64,000 bases of DNA from Areca catechu (Eukaryota; Streptophyta; Magnoliopsida; Arecales; Arecaceae), in assembly GCA_021397845.1 (NCBI GenBank), contig CM038052.1, forward strand, positions 36,068,449 to 36,132,448, read 5' to 3'. Below the pieces are notes generated by a model. It saw only the letters and a program-made list of their open reading frames with translations, was not told the origin of the DNA and ran no database searches. Position numbers and translations under genes: made by a program. Shown in pieces: positions 22,900 to 36,569 of the stretch (position 1 is its first letter; each line of letters opens with the position of its first letter).

Positions 22900-23810
22900 G
22901 AGTGGTGATGGGGACATCGGCCCAGAATCTGAAGCAGCCCAGATCAACCCAGAAGCCCAGCCCAGAACCTGAAGCCTAGTCCAGTCCAAGCCTGAAGCCT
23001 AACCCAGAAGCCCAGCCCAGAACCTGAAGCCCAACCCAGCCCAACCCAAACCCTGGGGCCCAAGATCCTGGAGTCGATGAGCACGAATTCTGAAGTCATC
23101 ATCTGCACCAATCCCAATGCAGCACTCTTGAATTTAAATTCAAGAATATTATCTTATCTTATCCGTTGTTGTTAGGATTGATTTATCGGTTGTTTTTAGA
23201 ATTTGATTACTTAGTTTGAATATTTGTTTTAGGATTTATCTTATCATTTGTTCGGATCTCTCGGTAGAGAAGTTCCGATTATATTTTAGTCTATTAAAGA
23301 TGTTTGTTCATGAATAAAAAAATTAGCGATGAATAAAAATATTTGAGAAATCATCTGGGTGTGTCCCGACTTTCCCCTTCTTCTAGTTCTTCCCTCCCTC
23401 CTCCTTCTTCTTCCCTTCTCCTGATTATTCTTTTTCTCTGGTATTTCTTCTTCTTGGACTCTCTTATTCTCACCCTCTCTTCTCTCTTCTGGTATTTCTT
23501 CTTCCTCTGGATTCTTCCCCTTCTCTCTTCCTTCTCTTCTTGGTTACTATTATCTTCCATGAAAAAAATCAACATCCTATGAATCAATTCTCCGGAGCAC
23601 ACCATTACCAACAAGCCCCTTTCCGATTTCCCTCAATCGAGAGTGCCACCACCAATTCCCATCCGACACCATCGGAGAGAGCACTTTCCCACATGCCTCC
23701 ATCTTCACCGACCGAGGTGTCTCCGCTACTACCGGCCGACCCCATCTCCAATCGGTCCCGCATCACTCAAGGCCTGAGAATTTTGAAAATACAGAACTTT
23801 GTCATTTGAG
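22900..23810. other. Unassigned repeat-like region
   Basis: Begins with repeated cccag(a/c)-type sequence (agcccagcccagaacctgaagcc, 22930-23060). Then follow AT-rich blocks with cttatccgttg and ttatc repeats, a CT-rich stretch (23370-23570), and a run with short open frames that I cannot assign. It looks like LTR or leader sequence of one or more further retroelements. Confidence 0.35.
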
Positions 23811-23814
23811 GATT

Positions 23815-24828
23815 TTTGTGTCAAGTGTCGGCACCTGTGCATCAAGTATCGATACTAGAAAGTTCAAGTGTCGACACCTAGAAATCAAGTGTCGACACTT
23901 GACAGCCAAGTGTCGACACCTCACAGCCAAGTGTCGACACCTGACAGCCAAGTGTTGACACTTACAGCCTGACAGCTCTAATGGATCTATTTTTCTGGCT
24001 TGCAGAACTTGCTTTTCAAGCTCCAAACGGCTATTCCGAGGTTCCAACGGTCACAAACTATTTTTTGGAAGGTTCTTGGTGTATTTAACCTCCACCAACC
24101 TCATTTTAAAGAAAAGAAAGTGTATTGAAGTGCATTCAAGTCTACTCAAAAGCCAAAAAGCCAATATTCTCTCAAATACTTCACATCAAAAGCCTCTTAT
24201 AGTTTGATTCCTTGAAAAGCCTACAAGCTCATCCTTACTTCATTCCAAAAGAGGCACTTTGAAGGAGATTCCAAGGAAGAGTCAAGACAAAGCATCAACT
24301 TGAGCTTCAAAGATTTCATTCTACTCTTGAAGAGAGTTTGTTTTAGTTTTTAAAATTGTATATCTGTTTTTACATTATGATTTGACCTTGCTTTCAAGGG
24401 TGTCTTGAAAGAATGTTATTGTGGTTTGTTGGTGAGCCAAAGGGATAAAACCAACTAGGGTTAACTTGTGAGCCCGAAGACAAAACAAGTGTTAAGGTTT
24501 GTTAGTAAGCCTAAGTGATAAAACCAACTTAGGTTTTGACTTGTGAGCCTTGTGTAAAACAAGTCTACTGTAATCTTGTTTGGATTATAGTGAAATTTCC
24601 AAGGGTGGCTTGGGAAGTGGATGTAGGTGCTAGGTTTGCACCGAATCACTATAAACCTTGTGTTTGTGTGTGATTGCTCTCTTTCTCTCTTGCTCTTTGA
24701 TTATTGCTACCGCTTTAAATATCTTGCATTGAATTCATCATTTTTTCACAAGCACCACTAGTTCCTCTCTTTATTGTCTTAAATTTTTTAAAATATCCAA
24801 TTCACCCCCCTTCTTGGGCTCCATTTTT
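23815..24828 (+). repeat. SIRE-type copia LTR fragment with gtgtcgacac repeats
   Basis: Four to six imperfect copies of caagtgtcgacacctga(cagc) lie at 23820-23965. Downstream comes a gene-less LTR-like region ending near ccaattcaccccccttcttggg (24798-24819). That ending resembles the 3' end of SIRE/Maximus copia LTRs. It is joined directly to gypsy pol at about 24829, so the copia body is missing. Confidence 0.45.
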
Positions 24829-27693
24829 GGGCAACATACACCGACCTCAACCGAGCTTGCCCGAAGGACAACTTCCCATTATCGAAGATCGACCAACTGG
24901 TAGACGCCACCTCGGGGCACCGCTTGCTCTCCTTCATGCATGCATTCTCCGGATACAATCAGATCCAGATGCATCCAGAGGACGAGGAGCACATCGCCTT
25001 CATCATTGATCGGGGGATATACTGCTATCGGATGATGCCTTTTGGCTTGAAGAATGCTGGCGCCACATACCAACGGCTGGTCAATCAAGTCTTCAAGGAC
25101 CAGATCAACCATAACATACAAGTTTATGTGGACGATATGCTCGTCATGAACAAGCCGAAGTCAGACCACGTCGTCGACTTAGCGGAGGCCTTCCAAAACC
25201 TTCGCTTGCACCAGATGAAGCTAAATCCAGCGAAGTGCGCTTTCGGCGTGGCTGCAGGGAAGTTCCTTGGCTTCATGGTAAACTAGAGGGGAATAGAAGC
25301 AAATCCTAAGAAGGTCCAAGCAATTATCGACATGGAACACCCTACCTCGAAGAAGCAGGTCCAGCGCCTAACAGGCCCGATTGCTGCCCTGAGCTGGTTC
25401 ATCTCGAGGTCGGCTGACCGCTGCTTACCTTTCTTCAAGGCGCTGCGCAAAGTGCACAACTTTGTCTGGACAGAAGAGTGCAAAGCAGCCTTTGAGTTGA
25501 AGAAATTCTTGGCATCACCGTCGTTGCTCTCCAGGCCGGAGGATGGAGAGGAACTCTTGTTATACCTGGCGATCACCCCATGGGTCGTCAGTTCTGTCCT
25601 TGTCCATGTAGATGAGGACGGAGCTCAGAAGCTGGTGTACTATGCCAGCAAACTCCTCCGAGATGCGGAGATCAGGTACACCCGCTCCGAGAAGTTAATT
25701 TTCACTCTTATAATGTCTGCTCAGCGACTCATGTCATACTTCCAAGTGCATCCGATTGTGGTCATGATGGACCAACCACTGAGGGCCATACTTAGCCACC
25801 CCGATACTTCCAGATGCCTGGCCAAGTGGGCTCTGACGCTTAGCGAGTTCGACATCGCATACCGACCAAGGCCATCCCAGAATGCCCAAGTGCTGGCTGA
25901 CTTTTTGGTCAAGTGCGCGGGCATGGACGAAGAGCTGAAGGTGACCACCTCGGAGCACCAGGTGGAGCCCGGGACCGAGGAGGAGGTCTGGGTCCTCCAC
26001 ATGGACGGCACATCCAACTCGAGAGGGAGCGGGGTAGGCCTCATCCTCGCTAATGATGATAGGGTTGTAGCCGAGTGTGTGTGCTCTGCTTCCGGTTTGC
26101 AGCAAGCAACAATCAGGCAGAATACGAAGCACTCCTCGTGGGATTGAGGGTCTCCCATGAACTGGGTGTACCCAACCTAAAGGTCTTCACCAACTCCCAG
26201 CTGGTAGCCAGACAAGTCTCTGGAGAATTCGAGGTAAGGGACCCCCAGATGAAGTACTTGGAACAGGTATGCTCGAGCATGGCGGGCTTTCGGCGATTCA
26301 GCATCTCCCACATCCCTCATGGAGAGAACGCTCGCACTGACGCCCTCTCGAGGCTTGCGACCCTACCAGACTCATTATTGGGGCGTGCCCATATTGAATA
26401 CTTAGAAGTTCCAAGCTACGAAGTTCCCGGGGAAGTCTAGCAGGTCACCCCAGAGCCTAGCTAGATAGACCGGTACATTAGGTACATCACCGATGGCATC
26501 CTGTCGGAAGATCGTGCGGAGGCTGGCCTCGTCAAGAAGAAGGCTACATGCTTCGTCTTAATGGATGGGCAGTTATATCGCAAGTCCCACTCTTATCCGC
26601 TTTTAAAGTGCCTGAGACCCACGGACGTAGCCTGTATGCTCCAGGAGATACATGAAGGCCTCTCCAGGAATCACGTGGGAGGCAGGATGCTAGCATACAA
26701 GGCTCTCCGTTAGGGATATTACTGGGAGACTATGAGAGAAGATGCTGCCGACTTTGTAAAGAAGTGCGATCGCTGCCAGCGCCATGCCTGCATACAACGT
26801 CAATCGGTGGCACCGCTCTTCCAACTCTCCGTACCCTGGCCGTTCGCCCAGTGGAGGATGGACATCCTTGGTCCATTTTCTTCTGCGTCCGGACAACGCA
26901 AGTTCCTGATAGTGGCTATTGACTACTTCACCAAATTGGTGGAGGCAGAGCCACTAGCACGGATCACCAAAGCCAAGGCCCGTCAGTTCTACTGGAAGTC
27001 GATCATCTACCATTTCGAACTCCCCCACACCATCATCACCGACAACGAATGATAGTTCAATAACCGAGAGTTCGAGGAGTTCTGTGCCAACCTCGATATT
27101 CGCCACCGCTTCACCTCGGTGGCTCACCCTTAGACCAACGGAGAAGCCGAGGTGACCAACCGGACCATCCTCCAAGAACTCCAAACTAGGTTGGACCAGG
27201 CCAAGGGTAGGTCGGCGGAAGAACTTCCCAGCATCCTTTGCGCCTACCACACAATGCCCAGAATAGCCACGGATGAGACGCCCTTCAACCTTATCTTCGG
27301 CTCTGAAGCCATGGTCCCGATTGAACTCAATGTGCACACGCTACGGGTGGAGCAATATGATGAAGCAGAAAACCTGGCCCACCTTCTACTTAACCTAGCC
27401 TCCTTGAGGAAACGATAGACAAGACTCGACTCTGGATGGTGGCCGACCGGCAGCGGGTAGCCCGGTACTATAACATGCAGGTAAGGCCAAAGACCTTTCG
27501 TCCAAGCGATCTTGTACTATGGCGGGCTGAAGCCTCTCAACCTCGGGAGTGCGGCAAACTCTTCCCGAACTGGGAAGGCCCTTACAAGGTGGTCGAGGCT
27601 CTCCTCCATGGAGCCTACTACCTTGCCGAGCTCAATGGCGCCCGGTTCCCATGAACTTGGAATTCCAATAATTTGAGAATGTACTACAAGTGA
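24829..27693 (+). pseudogene. Tat-type pol of element B: RT (partial), RNase H, second RNase H, integrase
   Basis: RT begins at TDLNRACPKDNFPL and includes the active-site YVDD (VYVDDMLVMN) and FMHAFSGYNQI. The gypsy RNase H follows (YYASKLLRDAEIRYT). A second RNase H begins WVLHMDGTSNSRGSGVGL, the dual arrangement diagnostic of the Tat lineage. A frameshift near 26095 moves it to the next frame (NNQAEYEALLVGLR). Integrase has the zinc-finger half (CDRCQRHA), catalytic D (MDILGPF), D (TDNE) and E (NGEAEVTN), and ends at RMYYK. Stops at about 25285, 26440, 26712, 27049, 27132 and 27418, mostly at former Q or W/R codons, make it inactive. Confidence 0.9.
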
Positions 27694-27779
27694 TGTAAGG
27701 TCTCCTCTCATTAATAAAAGAATTCTTTTTTGTGCAAACTGTCTTTGCCTTGCAGGAACACTGCCGAGCGACCCCGGGT

Positions 27780-28130
27780 CCGGCAGATCAAGCCAAGAAA
27801 CTCCTGAAGCCCCGCATTTCAAGCCAGAAAACTCTTAAAGCCCCGGCACTCCAAGCCGGGAAACTCCTGAAGCCTTACACTTCAAGCCGGGAAACTCCAG
27901 AAGCCCCGCACCTCGAAGCTGGAAAACTCCAGAAGCCTCGTACTTCAAGCCGGGAAACTCCGAAAGCCCCGTACTTCAAGCCGGGAAACTCCAAAGCCCC
28001 GCACTTCAAGCCAGGAAACTCTAGAAGCCCCGCACCTCAAAGCCAGGAAACTCCAGAAGTCCCACACTTCAAGCCGGGAAACTCCTGAAGCCCCGCACTT
28101 CAAGCCGGGAGACTCCAGTGGCCCCGTACT
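27780..28130 (+). repeat. Short tandem repeats after pol in element B
   Basis: About ten units of 30-36 bp with the core gccccgcacttcaagccgggaaactcc. They lie in the same position as the 121-bp repeats of element C (after pol, before the antisense gene), so this interval is a repeat-prone spacer in Tat elements. Confidence 0.8.
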
Positions 28131-28582
28131 CTGTCTATCCAAGTTCTAGCCTGGTGGAGGCACCTTATGGACTCACCGAGTTCAGCCTCCCAGCTCAGCT
28201 GCATTCTAAATACTTGAAGATAGCCTCACCTAAAGCCCCTTAGGACTCCCTTAACAAGATGCATGAAGTCCCACTACCTCATTTCCGATGTGGTGGGGAT
28301 AATTCAGCAACTCAAAGACTTTCTTCCTGGCTGCCTTCCATACCCGAAGCTCTACCAGAAAGAGTTGAAGGACTTGGTGCCTCAAGGCAAGGCGCCTCAA
28401 CAAAAGCATGCACATGGGCAGCCAAAAAGAAGAGAGAAGGAAGGAAGGGAAGTTGTCCAAGCATTAAAAGTGCAAAGAACACAAAAGAGGCAGAACAGAA
28501 GGAGACTTCATTAAAAATTTATAAAATTTTTACACTATCTCTGAACCATCAACAAGCCGGGCGGTCCAGAAAGAAGCAGAAG

Positions 28583-30868
28583 TGAAGATACAAAAAGATG
28601 AGGCTCCTATCCTACTCCATCGGCTCCTTCCCGGGATGGCACTGAGGTCGGGCGACATCCTCTCGTACCTTCGTCAACGGAGCTACGTCAACGGCGACAG
28701 CAGGCCCCTCCTCCGCTTCGACCATGGCCATAATTGGGCCCTCGCATGGAGCGGCAGGGAAGGCAAGCCCATCCAAGTTCATGTCCAAGACGAGCTCCGC
28801 CACCCTGGACCGGCAGAACCCGTACCCCTTGAGGAACGAGTCCATGGCTGCCTCCTGGAACTCCGTGTCAAATTCTATCGAGGCCTTGTAGTTTGGCACT
28901 ACCTCGGTGGCCTCCTTCTTCACGGCCTCCATTAAGGCCACTGCCCTTGTGGCCTTTTCCTCAGCGGCAACAACCCGTGCCTGCACCGCCTCCAGCTGGG
29001 CTCGAAGAGTCTAAGCCTATTCCTTCTCCCAGGCCGCTTCAGCCTTGAGCTCCTCTATTCGAGCCTCCTTGGCCTTGAGCTCTTCGGCCCGGTGCTTGAC
29101 CCGGTCCTTCTCTCGGGCCAAGGATGCCTCCAGGTCCTTGAGGTGCCTCTCGGCGCCCGGTGCCTCAGCCCTCGGCTCCATGTTCTTTTCTTCTAGTTCT
29201 TAGGCCTTGTCCGTCTTCAACTTAGCCTCGATCGCCAGCGAGGCGATCTCCTGCTCCTTCAACCTGTCCCTTTTGGCTCAGTTCTTGCAATAATCATTGA
29301 TGAGCAGGAGATCCATCCTGAGCTACACCAAAGAGAACGTCAGCCATGCAAAAAAAAAAAAATAACAAGTGAGAAAAAAGGCAAGGAGCCCTACTAGAAG
29401 AGTTGCGGGAAGGTGCCGAGGATGGCATCCGCCAAAAGCCTTCCTCCCCTTTCCCACCGATCGCGCTATTAGATCACAAAGTCCATCATGCACTCGACCA
29501 GTTTTTGGTCCTGAGCCACCGAAGAATCTGGTGCCACCTCGGGAGCTTTTCGGGAGGTACCCTTCTTCTTCGAGGCCATTGCGGTGCCCTCAGGCCCGGG
29601 ATGGCCGAAGACGTCTCTGAGCCCCTGTTGAAGCTTGCCGCCACACTAGACGGCACCGCAGACTGTGGCTCCCTCCTCTCCTCCTTTTTCGCTTCCACCT
29701 CGACGACTTCAAGAGGTGGGGGTGCGGCAGTGCAGCGGACCGGGCCCGCATGACCACGTCGGGCTACCGGACCGGAGGCAGATCCTGCTGCCTCGATGGT
29801 TCGGAGACCGACTTGGCCATTCTTCTACCCGGCCCAGAGGGTGCAACAGGCCTAGGCCTTGCCCTAGGCTCACTCCGGGGCCTCTTCGACGGGGACTCTC
29901 CAGCTCCTGCCGGTGCACCACTCTTTTGGGAAAGCGTGAAGAGGTGGTCCAAGGAGTACTTCATACCTGCAAAAGGAGGGAAACGAGGTCAGTCCCGAGC
30001 TTGAACAGGCCAGCAAAAGAAGTAAGGAAAATTTGGGCCGAACTCACCTAACTCCCGGATTGGGCTGGGCCCGGCTTCGAACAGGTTCTGCTCTGACAGC
30101 AAAATCTCGAGGGAAGGAATCTGGTTGACAACAAGTTGGTCGTAGATCTCTTGATTAGCCACTTCGACCTTAGCATTCCAGTTTGGAGTCCGATCTGGAT
30201 CACTCCAGATCTAATCGACCGCTTTGATGGAGGCAAAGAAATATTTGCTCTTCCACCCTTTGATGGAAGAGGGAAGTTCAAACTTGATGCCCTTCGGGCG
30301 GGGAGAAATAAACCACCACCCATCCTTGGTCGAGTGGCGCTTCAGGGTGAAGAAGGCCCTGAACAATAAAAAATGGGCTACAATCCCGTGGAAGTGACAA
30401 AGGACGATAAAACAAAAAAACATCCTAACTGCATTCGAAACTAGCTGAGCTGGGACGAGGAAGAAAGGATGAAGAGGAAAGCGAAGACCCCCTGCAAGGG
30501 ATTTCTTGTAGAGGGCAATCCGGCCTGGGCCACTAGAGGTGACCCATTCTCCCGATCATGGAATCGAGAGCCGGATTGAGTCTGGGACATTGAAGGCTTC
30601 CTAGATGATCAAGAGGTCCTCCCCGGTCATCACCGAAGCAATGCTGTCGGGACCAGTCGACCGAGAGGGCTCAGAAGAAGCTTCGGGAACAGGAGGAGGA
30701 GGAGGAAGACGAGCCCTGGACTCTCTTATGATAATCCCTGTGGGGCGAAGCCTTCTACGAACTTCAAAAGGGACTTCCTTCTCCTCGTCAGAGGAAGGAG
30801 TCCTCGGTCGAGAAGGCCCTGCCTCATTGGGATTGCTCGAGGGACGGTAGCTACGACCTGAAGGGGCC
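28583..30868 (-). pseudogene. Antisense gene (aORF) of element B, three exons, degraded
   Basis: Exon 1 (about 30868-30048) reads MAPSGRSYRPSSNPNEAGPS, then in other frames HFHGIVAHFLLFRAFFTLKR, SSIKGWKSKYFF and LLSEQNLFEAG. It ends at a GTGAGT donor. Intron 1 is 29967-30047 (81 bp). Exon 2 starts GMKYSLDHLF at 29966 and has a basic patch (SKRPRSEPRA). Intron 2 ends at 29323 (GTGTAG). Exon 3 (29322 to about 28610) carries a coiled-coil-like stretch and YKASIEFDTEFQEAAMDSF, then LKGYGFCRSRV. It shares exon borders and motifs with the copies in elements A and C. In-frame stops show it is decayed. Confidence 0.7.
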
Positions 30869-31370
30869 ATCCTAAGGAAGATCAAAGGAAGAAGGAGAAG
30901 AACGAAAGCCGGATGGGTCCTAGGGACAAACTCTACCTAGTCGGAAAGGAGGAGGGACTGGAGAAGACAAACTTGGCAACCTTCAAGGGAAAGGACAGTC
31001 ATGGGGAAGAAGAAGGAAAGCTCCGGTCCGTCGGTGGGCATGAAGAGTTCGAAAGAAGAGGTATTTTCATAAAACTTCCATTCCTTTCGAAATGACCAGA
31101 CAGCAACCGCACCAGAACCGCCGCCACTGGATTGGCGACACGCGTCGAGATCGACTAAAAGCGACGCTTCAGTTCACCCAAAACCATTTCGAGTTTTGCG
31201 TCAGCCATAATGCCTCCTCAGACGAGCCAACATGTCATCCCCGCATTGGCCTGGAGGTCCATTCCACAATGCACCGGCGATTGTGGCATTAATGGTGCAC
31301 AATTTTAACCTTTCCACGTCAGCTCCGCATTTACTCCCTTCGTCCCGAGCGCCGCGCACCAACGGGACTT

Positions 31371-31386
31371 GGGAGTGGGGGGCAAA
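31371..31386 (+). other. Polypurine tract of element B
   Basis: gggagtggggggcaaa lies immediately before the 3' LTR start tgatgtgg. Confidence 0.75.
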
Positions 31387-33034
31387 TGATGTGGCTGAAT
31401 CACTGACGTGGAGCCCCTGTCAGACCTAGTCAGACACAACATCGGAAGAAGTCACCATGTCAGACTTCCTTTTTTGAGCTCCTTCGCCAGGTGGCTCCCC
31501 CGAGGTTGAGCCCACCTCGACCGAAGTTGAGCTCCTGCTCTCTTTGAGCTCCTTCACCGGATGGCTCCCTCGAGGTCGAGCCCACCTCGATCGAAGTCGA
31601 GCTCCTTCGCCGAGTGGCTCCCTCGAGGTCGAGCCCACCTCGGTTGAAGTCGAGCTCTTGCTCTCTTCGAGCTCCTTCGCCGGATGGCTCCCCCGAGGTC
31701 GAGCCCATCTCGGCTGATGTCGAGCTCCTGCGCTCTTCGAGCTCCTTCATCGGGTGGCTCCCTAGAGGTCGAGCCTACCTCAGCCGAAGTCGAGCTCTTT
31801 CTCTCTTCGAGCTCCTTCGTCGGGTGGCTCCCTCGAGGTCGAGCCCACCTCGGTCGAAGTCGAGCCCACCTCGGTTGAAGTCAAGCTCCTTCGCCGGGTG
31901 GCTCCTTCGAGGTCGAGCCTATCTCGACTGAAATCGAGCTCCTTCTCTCTTTGAAATACTTCGATGGGTGGCTCCCTCGAGGTCGAGCCCACCTTAGTCG
32001 AAGTCGGGCTCCTGCTCTCTTCGAGCTCCTTCGCCGGGTTGCTCCCTCGAGGTCGAGCCCACCTCAGCCGAAGTCGGGCTCCTGCTCTCTTCGAGCTCCT
32101 TCGCCGGGCGGCTCCCTCGAGGTCGAGTCCACCCCGACCGAAATCGAGCTCTCACCCTCAAGCCAAGCTCTCTTCAAGCGAGAGGTACGATGGCTGAAAG
32201 TCGAAGCCCCATGGCACCTCCTCCCTTGGGCAGCGGACTGCTGCCCAAGGACCATGGAGGAGCACCCCCTAGGATGCCATAATCACTCCCGCTGTTGCTT
32301 ACACCATATAGGAAAGGGCGCCATAACTAAGGCACTGCACTCCCAACGGATCGTCTGCGCTACTCGAAAAAGAAAATCACCCCGGAAGATTCAAATCTAG
32401 GGGGTGGCTGCCCCCGATCGAGGCTCTGCCATATTTTCCAAAGTAAAGCGACCGGGAGGGAGGTCAGAGCCGGTAACATAACTCCTTGTCACGAATAAGG
32501 AAGGTGCTTGTATACATGGCATGAAGCACTGCCAAACGTTGACCTTCCGATGCCTGCGGAGGGGGGAAGATCCCGAGGTAAGCCGCTGGGAGGGATCCTT
32601 GCCTAAAAGAATTCTCCAAAGGTTCTCGACAGAAAGTAAGCAAAACTAACTTGAGCAAACGAGTGAGAGGGCAGCACACAGGAGAGGGACCGAGAGGCCA
32701 AGCGCTCTGGGCTACTGGAGACTCACCGAAAGGGTCTTGACAGACACAGCCACACAGCTCGAGCTCTCCTCTGCCGCTACTATGCCCGCTCCATTCTCTC
32801 TCTTTCAAACCAAATCTCCTCCTCCAAGTGTGGAGTCCGAGCAAAGGGGCCTACAGGAGAGCATTTATTCTCCTAGATCGTCATTGACTTAATCGTCGAA
32901 GTATCCCTGCCGGGATCCCTAGCCCGAGTCTCCTCTATTTTGCAGGTCCGGGCGTGTGAGTTGGCTACCGAGCGACGAGGTCAGCATCTAAGATCATCTT
33001 CTAGCTACAAGCCACAACGGTGTAGGCGGCAACA
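31387..33034 (+). repeat. 3' LTR of element B
   Basis: 1648 bp from tgatgtggctgaatc to ggcggcaaca. It shares its first 8 and last 10 bases with element A but little in between. It contains about nine units of a 69-70-bp repeat (31480-32150: gtggctccctcgaggtcgagcccacctcg ... cgaagtcgagctcctgctctcttcgagctcc). Long frames here are repeat artefacts. Confidence 0.85.
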
Positions 33035-35480
33035 CATATGTTTATAGTATAATTCAAAACTTTCTTTTTCTTTATGCTTTACAAGAAAGATAGTGATAGT
33101 GGTAGTTATCTAATTTTCTTTAAATCCTTTTTTTTTATATATCTCAAGCATGCAAGCTAATGTTTATTATCTTCAATTTGTTCTAACCTCTTTATCCGAT
33201 GGAGGTAAAAAAATTAGCGTGATAGTTTGCGCTACCACACCTATTTCTTGAAAGAGTAAAGTTAGGGACCTGGTCCTGTCTCTCCTTGATGAGAGAGAGA
33301 GTTAGGATTTGGATTCCCCTTAACTTTCCTATCTTCAAAAAAGAATAGTGTAAGGGTTTTTATTGATCTCAAATATATCAAAATTTCTATTTAATGATAA
33401 AATGAGTGGTGAAACCATTTGTAATCAATAACCTGTGAAATAATTTTTGATTCCAACTACACACATTCAAAATTCAGCATGTGACAAGAAGATATATTCA
33501 ATTATTAAAGATTTATAGCTTTGCATGCAATTTAACAAGGTTTAATGCAGCATATGTAGAAAAATCCTTTTTCTGCTTACAGTATCATGCAAAATAATAT
33601 TATTAGCACATTGTGCATGCAACACCCCCTGTAAAAACCCCAATCTTATAGATAGGTCCTTTTTTTTTTTTATAATAATCATGCAGACAACCTTATGTAA
33701 TGGTTTGCGAACCCAAGGACCACACAATAATGTTTTTAAGACAAGTTTCAAACTTTTTTGTAAATATATTTTCGATTGTAAAATTGAAAATAAGCAGTTA
33801 TTTACATAGTAAAGATGCAAGACCCGGAAATTTAACAAGGCTTCTTCCTAGTCCAACGCCATTGTGGGGAATAGAAACATGTTTGGTTGGCTTTGACCAC
33901 AGTCTAAGCCAGCCTGCTGGTTACAACCCAAATGTTCAAAGTTTGTAGCTACAAAGCCGAATTGAATCGCCACCCACGTAGGTCCAACAAAAGTTTAATT
34001 AAAATTTAATATCCAATATATGACAGATTTAGCTCTGCAACAAACCATTTGATAGTTGAGGGACTTTCTCCAACAGGATCAAAGATCAGCAATCCTATCG
34101 CCTTGCTCGTACTCTGAGCACGGGCACTTATATGGCACATAGTAGATGTGATTGGAAAACGACTATGTTTCATATTATTAGAAATGGGCCAGGACACTGT
34201 TACCCTTTGCTAAATCTGGCCTTATCAACAACAAATCTAAAGTACTTGGAGAGCTGGACGTGCCATATATTTTACTTTTAGGGTGGCTACAATGAAAGGA
34301 CCCACGGTGGACTCCATGGAAACTAGGAGTTCCAGAGCTTCAGACTTCATAAAATCCAAACATCAATTTGAATGCTTCATATGCAATTAGACAAAGTAGT
34401 GAACCACAGGTCAGCAACCATCTTCCAATAGTTTCAGTCTCTAGCATTTTGGGTCATATCCCCAGGAATTTCCATGGGAGAGCAGTTTAGACCCACTGGA
34501 ACTATTTCTGGTTCCAATGAAACAAAGAATAAAACCTAGCACCAGAAAGTTGGTCTGTTCGCATGGACTGCATGCCAATAATTGTAAACAACCAGCCCTA
34601 TCCCATAAGTAGCAAAGCCATCTGAATGCAGAAAAAGGCAGATTATATAGAAAAGAAGGCAGTCACCAACTTTCTGGCTGCTATCAGCGTTTCTCCTGCA
34701 AGGAGTGATTGCATATGAGAAATTTGAGCGCCAGCAGCATATCACCATTCTCACTCTCACAGTATCACAGCTTTCATGTGTATATGTGGCTGTATTTGCC
34801 AATGAATCCACTGGCAGTCATTGATTCCAGGCAAGTCTTAGAGAACAATCATCCAGCTTCCGCAACCCAGTTTCCATTGGAACAGCAATGGCCTTTTAAA
34901 AGAACAACTCAATTATTTAAAAGGAACGTCACATGTTAATCAATTCAGCCCACCTTAACTTTTGCTACATATAAGTTAATCATTTACCTTAATATTTTAT
35001 CTGGAAGAAAATAGCACTATAAAATGGAATCAAGGTCTGATAAGAGCACAGCTATGGGAAACTGAGATTCAAATCTAGAAATATCAAAATATCAAATTCA
35101 TCAAATCATCCAGATGACATGCATGCATGATGGGTGGTTGAGACTATAATTTACGACATGGCATCCCTTATTTAAGAAACAATGGCACATTCAAATAAAC
35201 ATCAAAGGAAAAATGAAATCAAATACAAAGAATAAGATACGCCTTTTATGTCTTCGATACAAGAGTCAATGAAAGCCATATTCTATTTCATCTTTATAGG
35301 AGAGTTTGTTCACATGAAGCTCCTAGCTCCAACATCGAGTGTTTAAAGAACACGATCTTGCAGGATAAATAACTTCACCGGAACAAACCTTACTTTTAAA
35401 ATTGTCTGCATGTAGGAGGTCATATTTGTACAACCAAATCATGACTGAATGTTACAATTTTATAATTTTTGATTGGTGCT
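33035..35480. other. Intergenic AT-rich stretch
   Basis: No open frame over 100 codons and no recognisable protein, RNA gene or transposon end. It is low-copy-looking sequence between element B and copia element E. Confidence 0.5.
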
Positions 35481-35670
35481 TGTTAGAATTAGGAAAAAGA
35501 ACAACTTAATTTATATTTTCTTAGAACAATATATTCTATCTTTGTCCTATTAGGAATATTACTGCAGTCCTAATAAGAGTTATATATTACTATATATAAT
35601 GATCTTGTACTCTATTTAAAGGTCTCTATGACTCTAATTTCAATACACAATCTTTTTCTTTTTCTGAACA
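35481..35670 (+). repeat. 5' LTR of copia E
   Basis: 190 bp, tgttagaattagg...tctgaaca. Confidence 0.92.
35612..35621 (+). promoter_or_regulatory. TATA-like box in the copia E LTR
   Basis: ctatttaaag lies about 50 bp before the LTR end and is partly conserved in the 3' LTR (ctttatttaaaaa). The position fits the U3 promoter of a short LTR. Confidence 0.4.
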
Positions 35671-35682
35671 TGGTATCAGAGC
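35671..35682 (+). other. Primer-binding site of copia E
   Basis: tggtatcagagc, directly after the LTR end, is complementary to initiator Met tRNA. Confidence 0.9.
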
Positions 35683-36569
35683 ACCTTGCCGCTACCCCTC
35701 CCTTCCCTCCACAGCCCTAGCTACCACCCACCCCACTCTTCTGCTTACCCCCCTCTCTCTTCCTATTGCTGCCCACCCCCCTCTCTTCCTCTAGCTACCT
35801 CCCACCCGATCTAGACTCACAAGAACAAAAAAAAAAAAAAAAAAAACAAAACCAAAAAAGAAGGGGGACGACAGGATCCGCCACCGCCATCTCTACTTCG
35901 TTTCTTCTCCGCATGGATCACCTCTCCGGCTCTGCTCCCTCCCTTGCCTCTTTTAGCACGGATTACCTCTTCGGCTCCATTCCCTCCCTCCCTCACCACT
36001 CTCCAACATTGTGAGGCACTTCACGGAGCGGAAAACCCTCTCCACAAGTTCCTTGTCACCATTGCTATCGCCGAAGCCGTCAATGTCACATCACCCTTGC
36101 CACCTTCCTTGCTACCTTCATCGTCGTCCACCACCATCTCCATCTTCGCCATCGAACTCCATGCTTGGGTGCTTTGCTGATGTCGCACCATCGCCTTCGT
36201 CATGGAAGTTGTCGCCGCTGCCATCGCCCTTCGCCATCATCGCCTCCCCCATCACCAAGCACCGGGCCTCTTGCCGGAAGGGACGAGAGGGATTGGAAAA
36301 AAAAAACTCAGACCCCCCTTTTGACTGATCATGTTCCACAGGCTGTCTACAGACCGCATGGTCTACAGACTGGCTCGTAGACCGCTTGGTCTATAGATCG
36401 GTCCATAGACACGATCCATAGGTAAAAAAAATCTAAACATCAAAGGATGTTGCTACCTTCTCTATGCCTTCATATATAGGTGCGGGGCTCTCTTCCTTAG
36501 TCTTCTCTTCATCTATACTGTGATCCATATTTTTCTTTCCTCTATTGTTGTCATCGTTATACGGCATTA

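Larger units (their letters stand above)
24829..33034 (+). mobile_element. LTR retrotransposon B: Tat-lineage, 5'-truncated
   Basis: It contains, in order, pol from the middle of reverse transcriptase to its end (24829-27693), a short-repeat region, the antisense gene on the minus strand, a purine tract and a 1648-bp 3' LTR (31387-33034). The 5' LTR, gag, protease and the first part of reverse transcriptase are absent. The left edge abuts a SIRE-type LTR fragment, so no target duplication can be checked. Confidence 0.85.

Noticed and set aside
23820..23965. Regularly spaced gtgtcgacac repeats resembling a CRISPR array
   Set aside because: Near-contiguous degenerate tandem copies in a plant LTR without unique spacers or cas genes.
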